64,000 nt of DNA from Pirellulales bacterium (GCA_019636335.1 JAHBXR010000024.1:1-64000); one strand, 5' to 3'. Shown: positions 26,287-35,307, counted from the stretch's first letter. A program made the numbers and translations. The notes: generated by a model from the sequence alone, not told the origin.

Positions 26287-28350
26287 ATGAGCCAGCGCAT
26301 AGGGCGAGAACAAAGCCGGCGTCCGGCCGGCACGCGGCGCCAGACGCTCGTTTCATCGAGCGAGCGCCTCGCGCTGCTGCTCACAATGGCGATGGCTTTC
26401 TTACCGGCCAGAGGCCAGGCACAGACCGCCTCGCTCGAAACGCCAGTGTCACGCGCCACAGACGCTGCGCTGGTCACGGACGCCCCGGGCCTGGATCGGT
26501 ATGCCGACCCGCTGCCGGTCGGCGCCGTGGCCCGCTTGGGGACGGTGCGTTTTCGCCATTCGGACGCCATCTTCGCGCTCGATTTTTCACCGGACGGCAA
26601 GACGCTCGTCTCCGCCGGCGATGATGACGTCGTCCGTCTCTGGGACGTCGACAGCGGCCGTCAAGTTCGCAAGCTGGCGGGACACAAGGGCAAGGTCCGC
26701 TACGCCGCCTTCTGTTCCGCCGGCGAGCAGGTCCTCACCAGCGGTTGGGACGATACGATCCGCGTGTGGAACGTGGCCGACGGCGCACCGCTGCGCGTCA
26801 TCAGCGGCCGTCAGCGCCAAGTAAACCAGGTCACGCTCGCCGGCAATGGCAAGCTGCTCGCCGTATCGCATTGCCGCGGCTACAACCCCCACGCCGAAGT
26901 GCGGCAGGCCGTCGTCTTCAAAAAAGGAAGTACGACCGAGATTCAACTCTGGCACGTGGACGAAGAGGGCTACGCGCGTGCCTTCGATTCTCACGAGGCA
27001 GAAATCAATCAAGTGGCCGCCTCGGCCGACGGCCAGCTCGTGGCCACCGGCGGAATGTCGGGGCGCATCCGCTTCTGGTCAGCCGACACCGGCGACGAGC
27101 TCCATTCGATCGATGCGCACGAGGGGGTCGTCTTCGCCATGTGTTTCTCGCCCGACGGCCAATGGCTCGCATCCGCCGGCCGCGACGGCGAGATCGTCGT
27201 GTGGGATGTCGCCACCGGCGAGTCGCTCGGCACGCTCGTCGGTCACCGCGGGGGAGTCGATTGCCTGACGTTCAATCACGAGGGCACCTGCCTGGCCTCG
27301 GGGAGTTGGCACGGCGAGCTCCGCCTTTGGAACGTGCCCGAGATGCAGCCGCGCGTCGAATTGCAGAGCAACGGTCAGGCGCTCTACTCGTTGCGGTTCT
27401 CGCCCGATGACCAGCGTCTGGCCGCCGGTTGCCATGACGGCGTTATTCGTCTCTGGGACCTGGCCACCGATCGTCCGCTCCACGAGACCGGGGGCCACGA
27501 GCACCTCGTGTCGGCCGTCTGCTTCAGCCCCGATGGACGCACGATCGCCAGCGGCAGTTGGGACAATACGATTCGCTTCTGGGATAGCTCGACCGGCGAA
27601 CAAGTCGATCAACGACCGGCCGATGTCCACGCCTTGGCCTATTCCCCCGACGGCAAGTCGCTGGCCTCGGGGGGTGAAGACGCCGTCCACGTATGGGATC
27701 TCGCCACCGGACTCGAACTGATGGATCGGCCCGGCGCGGCTTACTGTCTCGCCTTCTCGAACGATGGCGCCTGTCTGGCGGCCGGCGGCTACGATCTCCG
27801 CCGGTGGACGCTCCCCAATCGGCAACCGCTCGAGGGGCTGCGATTGCCGGCCAGCGGCACCTACTATCGCGCCGTGGCCTTCTCGCCCGACGGCACTCGA
27901 CTGGCCGCCGGCTGTGCCGAAGGCCAGATCCTGCTGTGGGACACGAAGTCGGGCGAGCAAGTTGCTCGGCTCGCTGGCCCCTACGGCATGGTCGACTCGG
28001 TGGCCTTCTCTCCCGACGGTAAGTCGCTGGCCAGCGCCAGCCTCGATCCCACCGGCACCGGCGCGAACACGATCGTCCTGTGGGATCTCGCGCGCCACGA
28101 ACGACGGCTCGAGTACAAAGGACACACCGGCGCCATTCAGGCGCTGACCTTCTCACCCGACGGGCGCAACATCGCCTCGGGCGCACTCGACAAGTCGGTG
28201 CGCATCTGGGATGTGGCGAGCGCCCGGCGTCACCGCCGGCTGCTCGGACACGAGGGGGGCGTCCATTGCGTCGCGTACTCGCCCGACGGCAAGCGTCTGG
28301 CCTCGGGCAGCGGCGATACCACCGTGCTGGTGTGGGACGTCGCGCCGTAA
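26287..28350 (+). CDS. Exported WD40 repeat protein (14 repeats)
   Basis: 687 aa from the ATG at 26287. A basic N-terminus and hydrophobic core (LALLLTMAMAFLPARGQAQT) form a signal peptide. Fourteen WD40 blade ends can be counted, from RLWDVDSG and RVWNVADG through LLWDTKSG, VLWDLARH and RIWDVASA to LVWDVAP, with FSPDGK-L-A-S-G turns between them. Fourteen blades make two seven-bladed propellers with little else. It is probably a periplasmic or surface protein-binding scaffold; the partner is unknown. Confidence 0.85.
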   Translation: MSQRIGREQSRRPAGTRRQTLVSSSERLALLLTMAMAFLPARGQAQTASLETPVSRATDAALVTDAPGLDRYADPLPVGAVARLGTVRFRHSDAIFALDFSPDGKTLVSAGDDDVVRLWDVDSGRQVRKLAGHKGKVRYAAFCSAGEQVLTSGWDDTIRVWNVADGAPLRVISGRQRQVNQVTLAGNGKLLAVSHCRGYNPHAEVRQAVVFKKGSTTEIQLWHVDEEGYARAFDSHEAEINQVAASADGQLVATGGMSGRIRFWSADTGDELHSIDAHEGVVFAMCFSPDGQWLASAGRDGEIVVWDVATGESLGTLVGHRGGVDCLTFNHEGTCLASGSWHGELRLWNVPEMQPRVELQSNGQALYSLRFSPDDQRLAAGCHDGVIRLWDLATDRPLHETGGHEHLVSAVCFSPDGRTIASGSWDNTIRFWDSSTGEQVDQRPADVHALAYSPDGKSLASGGEDAVHVWDLATGLELMDRPGAAYCLAFSNDGACLAAGGYDLRRWTLPNRQPLEGLRLPASGTYYRAVAFSPDGTRLAAGCAEGQILLWDTKSGEQVARLAGPYGMVDSVAFSPDGKSLASASLDPTGTGANTIVLWDLARHERRLEYKGHTGAIQALTFSPDGRNIASGALDKSVRIWDVASARRHRRLLGHEGGVHCVAYSPDGKRLASGSGDTTVLVWDVAP

Positions 28351-28371
28351 CCTGGCCTCCATGATTTGACG

Positions 28372-28662
28372 CTAGAACTGATCGTCGCTGTATTCCAGCG
28401 AGTTCCCCTGGGCCGAGGCCGTCCGGGCCGAAGCGGGGCCAACCTCGCCTGCCGCGGCGCCCGTCACGGGTGCGTTGTAGCCGGCCGGCGCCGTCACCGC
28501 CGCCGGCGTGCTATAGGCTGGGGCCCCTGCCGGGGGCAATGACGGAACCGCACAACTCCCCCCCCCGCAGTTGCCACCACACGGCCCACAACAGCCCGCG
28601 GCAACGTGCAACATTCCAGCCGCCGCCAGCGAGACACAGAGCGTGCGAAGCGATTTCGACAT
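28372..28662 (-). CDS. Small lipoprotein, Cys/Gly-rich
   Basis: 96 aa with a lipoprotein signal: MSKSLRTLCVSLAAAGMLHV-A-A-G-C, lipobox ending at Cys24. It continues into a cysteine- and glycine-rich stretch (C-C-G-P-C-G-G-N-C-G-G-G-S-C) and a Pro/Ala-rich tail. There is no known domain. The cysteine cluster right after the lipidation site is unusual and could bind metal or cross-link. It diverges from lysS and has a 20-bp inverted repeat in its upstream region. Confidence 0.65.
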   Translation of the reverse strand: MSKSLRTLCVSLAAAGMLHVAAGCCGPCGGNCGGGSCAVPSLPPAGAPAYSTPAAVTAPAGYNAPVTGAAAGEVGPASARTASAQGNSLEYSDDQF

Positions 28663-28730
28663 CGTCGAGACCTTCTATCTCAGCAGCCTCATCCCCCCTG
28701 CTTGTACCGGCCTGCGCATACAGACGCGGT

Positions 28731-28750
28731 CCCGTTCATCCATGAACGGG
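28731..28750. promoter_or_regulatory. 20-bp inverted repeat, possible operator
   Basis: CCCGTTCATC and CATGAACGGG form 9-bp arms around a 2-base centre. The centre is too short for a stable hairpin loop, so a dimeric DNA-binding protein site is more likely than a terminator. It lies 70 bases upstream of the lipoprotein start and 280 upstream of lysS. Confidence 0.4.
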
Positions 28751-29030
28751 GGTGCGAGTGAATATCCGAAACCCCAGCTTCACACAACGTCATTTGTCGT
28801 CGACGTTTTCGCCGCTAGCAGCCGGCCCCTGGCCTCCGTCGCCCCCCTAAGCTGGCGTTGACCCCCTGCCGGGGTTCACTAAAATGCTGCGACGCTTTGG
28901 CTTATCGATGCCCGGCAAAGCTGCGTTCCTTTTTCACCGTGCAGTGCCGCGCTCGGGCCGCGCCTGCAGCGCGTCTTGAGTCGTTGTTTCGATCCTTTTC
29001 CTTCGCGGGCGCCGCGCCTGCGATTGCCCC

Positions 29031-30596
29031 ATGGATGGCATGCACCAAGCGACCACCCAGACACCGCGCCCCGCTATGACCGACGCACCAGAACCGCCGG
29101 GCGAGAACCTGAACCCCACGTCCCTTGAAGCGGCGCGCCGCGAAAAGCTGCGCCGCCTGCGCGAGCTCGGCGTCGATCCCTGGGGGCAGCGCTTCGACGG
29201 ACACGAGGCCATCGGCAACCTGCGCCGCCGCGAGGCCGAGATTACCATCGTCTCCGCCGCCGAAGAGGGGCAACCCAACACGGAACAGGGCCCCACCGTG
29301 CGCGCCGCCGGCCGTATCGTGCTGCAGCGCAAGACGGGCAAGCTCATCTTCCTCGACATCCACGACTGGACCGGGCGCATCCAGGTGATGATCGGCCGCA
29401 AGCAGGTGGGCGAAGAGAGCTGGGCCATCGCCGAATGCTTCGACCTGGGGGACATCATCGGCGTCGATGGCGAGCTGAAGCATACCAAGACGGGCGAGCT
29501 GACGATCTTCGCCACCGGGCTCACCTTTCTCACCAAGTCGATCGAGACGCCCCCCGAGAAGCACAAGGGGCTCACCGATCCCGAGCTGCGCAATCGCATG
29601 CGCTATCTCGATCTCGTCTACACGGATGGGGCGCTCGATCGCTTTCTCGCGCGGACGAAGATCGTGCAGTCGATCCGCCGCACCCTGGGGGATCAGGACT
29701 ACGTCGAGGTCGAAGGCCCCACGCTGCACACGATTGCCGGCGGCGCCGCGGCGCGCCCCTTCAAGACGCACCACAATGCGCTCGATATCCCGCTCGTGCT
29801 GCGTATCGCGCTCGAGTTGCACCTCAAGCGACTACTCGTCGGCGGCATCGAGAAGGTCTACGAGCTGGGACGCGTCTATCGCAACGAAGGGATCAGCCCC
29901 AAGCACAATCCCGAGTTCACCATGCTCGAGGTCTACCAGGCGTACGGCGACTACCGCACGATGATGGACCTGACCGAGCGGTTGATCGTCGACGCCGTGG
30001 CTGCCACCGGACGATCGAATCCACTGCGCTGGGGTGACGTGGAACTCGACTTTACCGCCCCCTTCCAGCGGAAGACGTACGACGAACTGTTCGCCGAGCA
30101 CACGGGCGTCGCCGGCGATGATGTCGCCGGGATTCGCGCGCTCGCCGAGAAGATCGGCTTCGACGTCGCCGGACGCCATCCGGATGTCATCAAGAGCGAT
30201 GTGTTCGAGGAAAAGGTCGAGAAGAAGCTGGTCGGGCCGATCTTCGTGCTCGACTACCCGGCGAGCATCTGCCCGCTCACCAAGCGCAAGGCCGACAACC
30301 CGGCCGTGGCCGAGCGGTTCGAGTTGTTCGTACAAGGCATGGAAGTGGCCAATGCCTACACCGAGCTGAATGACCCCGACCTGCAAGAAGAACTCTTCAG
30401 CAAGCAATTGGAAGGCCAGAAGGAAGACGACTCGATGGCCCGAATGGACACCGACTTCGTCCGCGCGCTGCGGCACGGCATGCCCCCCGCCGGTGGCCTG
30501 GGCATCGGCATCGACCGTCTTTGCATGCTGCTGACCGATACGCAAACGATCCGCGACGTGATTCTGTTCCCGCTGCTGCGTCCCGAGACGAAGTAG
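29031..30596 (+). CDS. lysS: Lysyl-tRNA synthetase, class II
   Basis: 521 aa (506 if started at the ATG at 29076). It charges tRNA-Lys. The N-terminal OB-fold anticodon-binding domain has LRELGVDPWGQRFDGHEAIG and AAGRIVLQRKTGKLIFLDIH. Class II motif 1 lies around RNRMRYLDLVYTDGALDRFL. Motif 2 appears in VYELGRVYRNEGISPKHNPE and FTMLEVYQAY, and motif 3 in GLGIGIDRLCMLLTD. The family signature GGAAARPF is present. The 370-base region before it contains no other gene and should hold its promoter. Confidence 0.95.
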   Translation: MDGMHQATTQTPRPAMTDAPEPPGENLNPTSLEAARREKLRRLRELGVDPWGQRFDGHEAIGNLRRREAEITIVSAAEEGQPNTEQGPTVRAAGRIVLQRKTGKLIFLDIHDWTGRIQVMIGRKQVGEESWAIAECFDLGDIIGVDGELKHTKTGELTIFATGLTFLTKSIETPPEKHKGLTDPELRNRMRYLDLVYTDGALDRFLARTKIVQSIRRTLGDQDYVEVEGPTLHTIAGGAAARPFKTHHNALDIPLVLRIALELHLKRLLVGGIEKVYELGRVYRNEGISPKHNPEFTMLEVYQAYGDYRTMMDLTERLIVDAVAATGRSNPLRWGDVELDFTAPFQRKTYDELFAEHTGVAGDDVAGIRALAEKIGFDVAGRHPDVIKSDVFEEKVEKKLVGPIFVLDYPASICPLTKRKADNPAVAERFELFVQGMEVANAYTELNDPDLQEELFSKQLEGQKEDDSMARMDTDFVRALRHGMPPAGGLGIGIDRLCMLLTDTQTIRDVILFPLLRPETK

Positions 30597-31013
30597 GCTC
30601 ACGCGGAGACGCGAAGTGCAGAGGAGACGCGGAGCAGTACCCTCACAACCCGAAGCGTCAGCGAGGGAGAGTGAAGAATTTCAACGCCAAGCGAAGACAC
30701 TGCGCATGAAGTAGGTCAGGTACCCCGTACCTGACAAAGATTAGATAGGGTTCACGCGGAGGCGCGGAGCCACGGAGCAAGCAGAAAAAAATCACGAGCG
30801 TGGCACTGCTGGCTTGCCCAGCAGTGTTGTGAGAGCTTCGAATTCAAAATAGTCAGTCCACAGAGTCGCGTCTCGGTCGGCACTTCATTCGAGTTGGGCA
30901 TCAAAACAAATCCGCGTCTCCGCGTCAGCGTGTGAGACCAACCAGGAAACGAGCAAGACGAGCAAGCAGCCGCCAAGGACCGGCGGCCATCCAACGCAAC
31001 CCAAGGATTGGTC
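30597..31013. repeat. Intergenic cluster of dispersed repeats
   Basis: The 417-bp spacer is made largely of repeat units: three copies of an ACGCGGAGACGCGGAG-type motif (about 30600, 30752 and inverted at 30909); CCGAAGCGTCAGCGAGGGA (about 30650; variant at 4641); and two hairpins. One is GTCAGGTAC-CCC-GTACCTGAC (30715-30735), the other CACTGCTGG-CTTGC-CCAGCAGTG (30804-30826). AAGGA at 31003-31007 is the ribosome-binding site of the next gene. No gene is supported. Confidence 0.7.
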
Positions 31014-32825
31014 ATGTACAAAGTGCTGCTCTGCTGGCGGTATCTCCGCACGCGCTACATCGCGCTCGCCTCGATCATCAGCGTGACGCTCGGCGTGGCC
31101 ACAATGATCGTCGTGAACTCGGTCATGTCGGGCTTTACGGTCGAGATGCAGGACCGCATCCACGGCATTCTCTCCGACGTGGTCTTCGAGAGCCGCAGCC
31201 TCGAAGGATTCCCCGACCCCGACTGGCACATGCAGGAGATCAAACGTGTCGCCGGCGAGCATATCGAGGCGATGACCGCCACGGTCACGGTGCCGGCCAT
31301 GCTCAGCTTCGAGTTTCGCGGCAGCACGGTGACGCGGCCCGTGCAGCTCGTGGGCATCGACGAAAAGACGGTCGGCCAGGTCGGCGATTACGCGCACTAC
31401 CTGCAGCATCCCGCGAATCGCGAGGCGATGAGCTTCGACTTGCGTGACGGCGGCTATGATGTGCTGGACCACCAGTCGGGCCCCGAGGCGCGACCGCGCG
31501 AGCAATTGCGCGAAGCCGGCTGGCCCGTGCGTCGCGCGCAGGCCGAGCACGCCCGCCAAGTGAAGTTCTACGAAGAAATGGCCATCCGGCAGATGGTCGA
31601 AGAGCAGGCGGCACGCGTCAATGTGACATTGCCTGCGTCAACTGACAACGAGCAGCAAGCGGTTCAACAGACTGTTTTCACCACGTCCGAGAATCCTTCC
31701 TCGAAAAACGAACTGAGCAATGAAGCGTCCGAGCAAGCCGGCTTGGTGTCGGTCGTGGTCATGGATCCGAAAGGCGACGCCAAGCCGATGTTCGTAGAAC
31801 CGATCCCTGAAGAACCACGCGAGCCCGGAGTTACTCCGGCCGATCTCGTCGAGGCGACGACGCTCGAACCGCATGTTGCACAGCAATCCGAGGCGGCTGA
31901 CGGCGCCCCCCCCGCCGATCCCTTTGCCGATCGGCCGTCGACGCAAGAAAGCTTCGACGTGGGTACCAAACAGCACACCGGCGTAGTGCTCGGCATCGCG
32001 CTGTCGAGCTTTCGCGACCACGCAGGCGCCGAGCGGTTTCTCGTGGTGCCTGGCAACGACGTCAAGCTGTCGTTCCCCTCGGCCGGCACACCCCCCAAGA
32101 TCGAGGGAGACTTCTTCACCGTCGTCGACCTCTATGAAAGCAAGATGAGCGAGTACGACGCCAGCCTCGTATTCGTGCCGCTGCGCGAGCTGCAGCGCCT
32201 GCGGGGCATGATCGATCCGCGCACCGGGGTGGGACTCGTCAGCTCGATTCAGATCAAGCTCAAGAACGAGAAGGAAATCAATCTCGTGCGCGACAAGCTT
32301 CGCGGCACGTTTCCGCCCGAGGTCTACGGCATCTTCACCTGGCGCGACAAGCAGGGCCCCTTGCTGGCCGCGGTCGACATGGAAGTGGCCATCCTCAATG
32401 TGCTCTTGTTCCTGATTATCGCGGTGGCCGGCTTCGGCATCCTGGCGATCTTCTTCATGATCGTGGTCGAGAAGACGCGCGATATCGGCATTCTCAAATC
32501 GCTGGGGGCCTCGGGGCCGGGCGTGATGGGCATCTTCCTCGGCTATGGCCTGTCGCTGGGCATTGTCGGCGCGGGCGCCGGCCTGGTCATGGGATTGCTG
32601 TTCGTAATCTACATCAACGAGATCGCCGACGTGCTCGCCTTCTTCACCGGGCACAAAGTGTTCGATCCCTCGATCTATTACTTCTATCGTATTCCGACTC
32701 TGATCGACCCGCTGACGGTGGCCTGGGTCGTCGCCGGCGCCATTGCGATCGCCGTGATGGCCAGTATCCTGCCGGCGCGCCGCGCCGCGCGACTCCATCC
32801 CGTGGAGGCCTTGCGTTATGAATAA
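31014..32825 (+). CDS. LolC/LolE-like ABC transporter permease
   Basis: 603 aa from the ATG at 31014, with AAGGA 6 bases upstream. It is a FtsX/MacB-type permease. The N-terminal membrane segment is IALASIISVTLGVATMIVVNSVMSGF, the long periplasmic domain lies at about 45-455, and three C-terminal membrane segments follow (NVLLFLIIAVAGFGILAIFFMI; IFLGYGLSLGIVGAGAGLVM; VAWVVAGAIAIAVMASILPA). The KSLGASGPGVMGIF coupling helix and the ending RRAARLHPVEALRYE are typical of LolC/E. Residues about 145-325 form a hydrophilic Glu/Pro-rich insertion not expected in the family. It overlaps the ATPase gene by 8 bases. The pair probably moves lipoproteins or another envelope substrate. Confidence 0.85.
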   Translation: MYKVLLCWRYLRTRYIALASIISVTLGVATMIVVNSVMSGFTVEMQDRIHGILSDVVFESRSLEGFPDPDWHMQEIKRVAGEHIEAMTATVTVPAMLSFEFRGSTVTRPVQLVGIDEKTVGQVGDYAHYLQHPANREAMSFDLRDGGYDVLDHQSGPEARPREQLREAGWPVRRAQAEHARQVKFYEEMAIRQMVEEQAARVNVTLPASTDNEQQAVQQTVFTTSENPSSKNELSNEASEQAGLVSVVVMDPKGDAKPMFVEPIPEEPREPGVTPADLVEATTLEPHVAQQSEAADGAPPADPFADRPSTQESFDVGTKQHTGVVLGIALSSFRDHAGAERFLVVPGNDVKLSFPSAGTPPKIEGDFFTVVDLYESKMSEYDASLVFVPLRELQRLRGMIDPRTGVGLVSSIQIKLKNEKEINLVRDKLRGTFPPEVYGIFTWRDKQGPLLAAVDMEVAILNVLLFLIIAVAGFGILAIFFMIVVEKTRDIGILKSLGASGPGVMGIFLGYGLSLGIVGAGAGLVMGLLFVIYINEIADVLAFFTGHKVFDPSIYYFYRIPTLIDPLTVAWVVAGAIAIAVMASILPARRAARLHPVEALRYE

Positions 32826-33627
32826 CCCCATCCCCAGCGGCGTCGCCGCGCCGCGTCTGGCCCAGGCAGTTCGCATGGTCGGCAGCGAACACTCGCCGTC
32901 GCTATCGCGCATCGACGCCGCGCAACCGAAGCGCGCGCCCCAGCTCGCGGCGGTCAACGTCCAGAAGAGCTTTTACAAGGGGGGCGTCGAAATTCCCGTC
33001 CTCCGCGGCGTCGACATGAGCATCGAGCGGGGTGAGTTTCTCGCCATTGTCGGTCAAAGCGGCTCGGGCAAGTCGACGCTGTTGCATCTGCTGGCCACGC
33101 TCGACGCCCCCGACTCGGGCGAGATCCGCTTCGAGGACCGCCGCATCGACAACGTCTCGCGCAAAGAACGCGAGCGTTTGCGCAACCGCCAGCTCGGCAT
33201 GATCTTCCAGTTCTACCACCTGCTGCCCGAGCTCACGACGCTCGAGAACGTGCTGTCGCCGATCATGGTGGGCAACAGCCTGTGGAGCTATTGGAAGTCG
33301 AAGCGCCAGCACACGGCGGCCGCGACCGAGTTGCTGGAAATGGTCGGCCTGGGGCATCGCCTCAAACATCGCCCCCGCGAGCTCTCGGGGGGGGAAATGC
33401 AGCGGGCCGCCATCGCCCGGGCCTTGATCGGCGCCCCCGAGGTTCTGTTAGCAGACGAACCGACGGGCAATCTCGACCATCGGACGGGGGGAGATATCAT
33501 GCAGATTCTCCGCAACTTGAACCACCATCGGAAGCTCACTATCATCATGGTGACGCACGACGAATCGATCGCCGAGCAGGCGGATCGCATCGTTCGGCTG
33601 GCCGATGGGCGCGTGCAGGCGAGATGA
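32818..33627 (+). CDS. LolD-like ABC transporter ATPase
   Basis: 269 aa. Walker A GQSGSGKST (79-87), Q-loop MIFQFYHLLPELTTLENV, signature LSGGEMQR (187-194), Walker B VLLADEPTGNLD (207-218), and the switch His in VTHDESIA. The N-terminal 45 residues precede the ABC domain and are not conserved, so translation could start at the ATG at 32875. The start overlaps the permease stop (ATGAATAA), showing translational coupling. Closest to LolD/MacB-type exporters. Confidence 0.9.
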   Translation: MNNPIPSGVAAPRLAQAVRMVGSEHSPSLSRIDAAQPKRAPQLAAVNVQKSFYKGGVEIPVLRGVDMSIERGEFLAIVGQSGSGKSTLLHLLATLDAPDSGEIRFEDRRIDNVSRKERERLRNRQLGMIFQFYHLLPELTTLENVLSPIMVGNSLWSYWKSKRQHTAAATELLEMVGLGHRLKHRPRELSGGEMQRAAIARALIGAPEVLLADEPTGNLDHRTGGDIMQILRNLNHHRKLTIIMVTHDESIAEQADRIVRLADGRVQAR

Positions 33628-33796
33628 GGTGACACGCGGCATCGGAGTCAGTATCGGTGCGTGCGGCGTATGAGCCGGGGCGCCGCTGGATGCCCGAGCA
33701 GCGCGAACGCACGCTCCCCCAGGAAGCCACAGTCCGCGCACCCATCCCTAACCTCTTTCAAACGTTGCGCTCGCACCGCGCCACGTCCGAGCGCCG

Positions 33797-34660
33797 ATGT
33801 CTCTCAAGATCTGGATCAACGGGAAGCTCTACGACAAAGAGAACGCCAAGATCAGCGTGTACGATCACGGCCTGCTCTACGGCGACGGCGTGTTCGAAGG
33901 GCTCCGCAGCTACAGCGGGCGCGTCTTCCGGCTCGAGGCGCATCTCGAGCGCTTGTGGAACTCGGCCCAGGCGATCTGGCTCGAGATCCCCATCTCGCGC
34001 GAGGAACTCGGCCAGGCCGTGGTCGAAACGCTCCGCGCGAACAACATCGAGGATGGCTACATCCGCCTGGTCGTCACGCGCGGCGCGGGCAGCCTGGGGC
34101 TCGACCCCAATCGCACCAGCGATCCCCAGGTGATCATCATCACCGATCACATCCAGCTCTATCCCCAGGAACTGTACGAGCGGGGACTCGAGATCGTCTC
34201 GGTCAGCACGCTGCGCAATCATCCGGCGGCGCTCAGCCCGAGGATCAAGTCGCTCAACTACCTGAACAACATTCTCGCCAAGATCGAAGGGCTGCAAGCC
34301 AACTGCGTCGAAGCGCTGATGCTCAATACGCGCGGCGAGGTGGCCGAATGCACGGGCGATAATATCTTTCTGGTGCGCGACGGAGTGCTGCTGACGCCGC
34401 CGGTCGACGCCGGCATTTTGGAAGGCATCACGCGCGAAGCGGTGATGGACCTGGCCCGCCAGGCCGGGATCGAGGTGCGCGAGACCGCCCTGACGAAGCA
34501 CGACGTCTACATCGCCGACGAATGTTTTCTCACGGGTACCGCCGCCGAGGTGATACCGGTGGTCAAGGTCGACAGCCGTCGGATCGGCGCGGGCAAGCCC
34601 GGCCCCATCACTTGCGATCTTCGCGAGCGCTTTCACAAGCTCGCCCGCAGCGCGGGTTGA
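33797..34660 (+). CDS. ilvE: Branched-chain amino acid aminotransferase (class IV)
   Basis: 287 aa. This PLP enzyme makes Leu, Ile and Val from their 2-oxo acids. It has YDHGLLYGDGVFEGLRSY (22-39), RLEAHLERL, the PLP lysine Lys151 in SPRIKSLNYLNNILA, EVAECTGDNIF (181-191) and CFLTGTAAEVIPV near the C-terminus. It has normal length. The SPRIKSLNYLNN pattern fits IlvE better than D-amino acid transaminase or PabC. It stands after the Lol-like pair and before an atypical tRNA. Confidence 0.92.
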   Translation: MSLKIWINGKLYDKENAKISVYDHGLLYGDGVFEGLRSYSGRVFRLEAHLERLWNSAQAIWLEIPISREELGQAVVETLRANNIEDGYIRLVVTRGAGSLGLDPNRTSDPQVIIITDHIQLYPQELYERGLEIVSVSTLRNHPAALSPRIKSLNYLNNILAKIEGLQANCVEALMLNTRGEVAECTGDNIFLVRDGVLLTPPVDAGILEGITREAVMDLARQAGIEVRETALTKHDVYIADECFLTGTAAEVIPVVKVDSRRIGAGKPGPITCDLRERFHKLARSAG

Positions 34661-34702
34661 AGCCGCTAACGCACTGAGCCACCGGTCGGCCGACGTTCTG
34701 GC

Positions 34703-34773
34703 AGGCCAGTAGCTCCGTGGTGAGAGCGGCGCTCTTATGACGCGTGTCGCTGGTTCGATTCCAGCCTGGCCTA
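34703..34773 (+). tRNA. Atypical tRNA, anticodon UAU by position (Ile?)
   Basis: A cloverleaf can be drawn: acceptor AGGCCAG/CTGGCCT with discriminator A; D-arm GCTC/GAGC; anticodon arm GCGCT-CTTATGA-CGCGT; T-arm GCTGG-TTCGATT-CCAGC. CCA is not encoded. The anticodon position reads TAT (34736-34738). Oddities: C at position 14 where A is nearly universal, a T31-C39 mismatch closing the anticodon stem, only 3 bases in the variable loop, and G at position 37, where tRNAs reading ANN codons normally carry A. It may be a divergent or decayed tRNA. Confidence 0.6.
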
Positions 34774-34841
34774 CTCGCGTGGCAATTGTCGATTGCACGA
34801 CCTTTTTGCGTTGCCCTACAATGCAGGTAAGGAGTTCAACG

Positions 34842-35075
34842 ATGCCACTCGTAGTCGAGATCATTCCCGATCCTGATGAAGGCGGATTCACGGCGTGATT
34901 GCCGGACATCCCCGCGTACGGCGAAGGTGAGACGGAAGACGAAGCGATCGCCGACCTCAAAGATGCGTTGCGCGGCTACATCGAGGCATTCGGACTCGAC
35001 GACGCGTTAAGCCGTTTGAGTTCGCCAGCAATCCGCCAGTTCGAAGAAAACTTGGCGGACTTCGCTCGTGGCTAG
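34842..35075 (+). pseudogene. hicB: HicB-like antitoxin, internal stop
   Basis: The frame reads MPLVVEIIPDPDEGGFTA, stop, LPDIPAYGEGETEDEAIADL and on to EENLADFARG. This is the HicB pattern (E-G-G-F-T-A-R/x-L-P-D-I-P-G...G-E-T-E-D-E-A). The TGA at 34896-34898 sits where HicB proteins usually have Arg or another residue, consistent with a CGA to TGA change. AAGGAG precedes the ATG. The rest of the frame is intact, so decay is recent. Confidence 0.82.
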
Positions 35076-35307
35076 ACTACCTCGGCCAGCCGGCAAGGAA
35101 ATGGTCCGCTTTCTCGAACGCCGTGGCTTCCGTGTGGTACGAGTCCGCGGAAGTCATCACTATTATGGAATCTGAGGATGCTCGTACATCAGTTCCCGTA
35201 CACGTCCCGTACACGCAGGCAAGTTACTAAAGATTGGAACGCTCCGAAGTATTCTGCGTGACAGACGGTTGAGCGTCGCCGAGTTTGAGCAGCAATGGCG
35301 AAGCTGA
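35068..35307 (+). pseudogene. hicA: HicA-like toxin, two frameshifts
   Basis: The GTG start overlaps the hicB end. The frame reads VARLPRPAGKEMVRFLERRG, FRVVRVRGSHHYY, then an extra G near 35167 leads to a stop at 35173. Removing that G gives ESEDARTSVPVH. There a near-perfect 11-bp tandem duplication (CCCGTACACGT/C, 35195-35216) shifts the frame again. Removing one copy gives AGKLLKIGTLRSILRDRRLS and VAEFEQQWRS. Together these are a complete HicA mRNA-interferase fold with the active-site GSHH. The toxin is dead. Confidence 0.85.
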
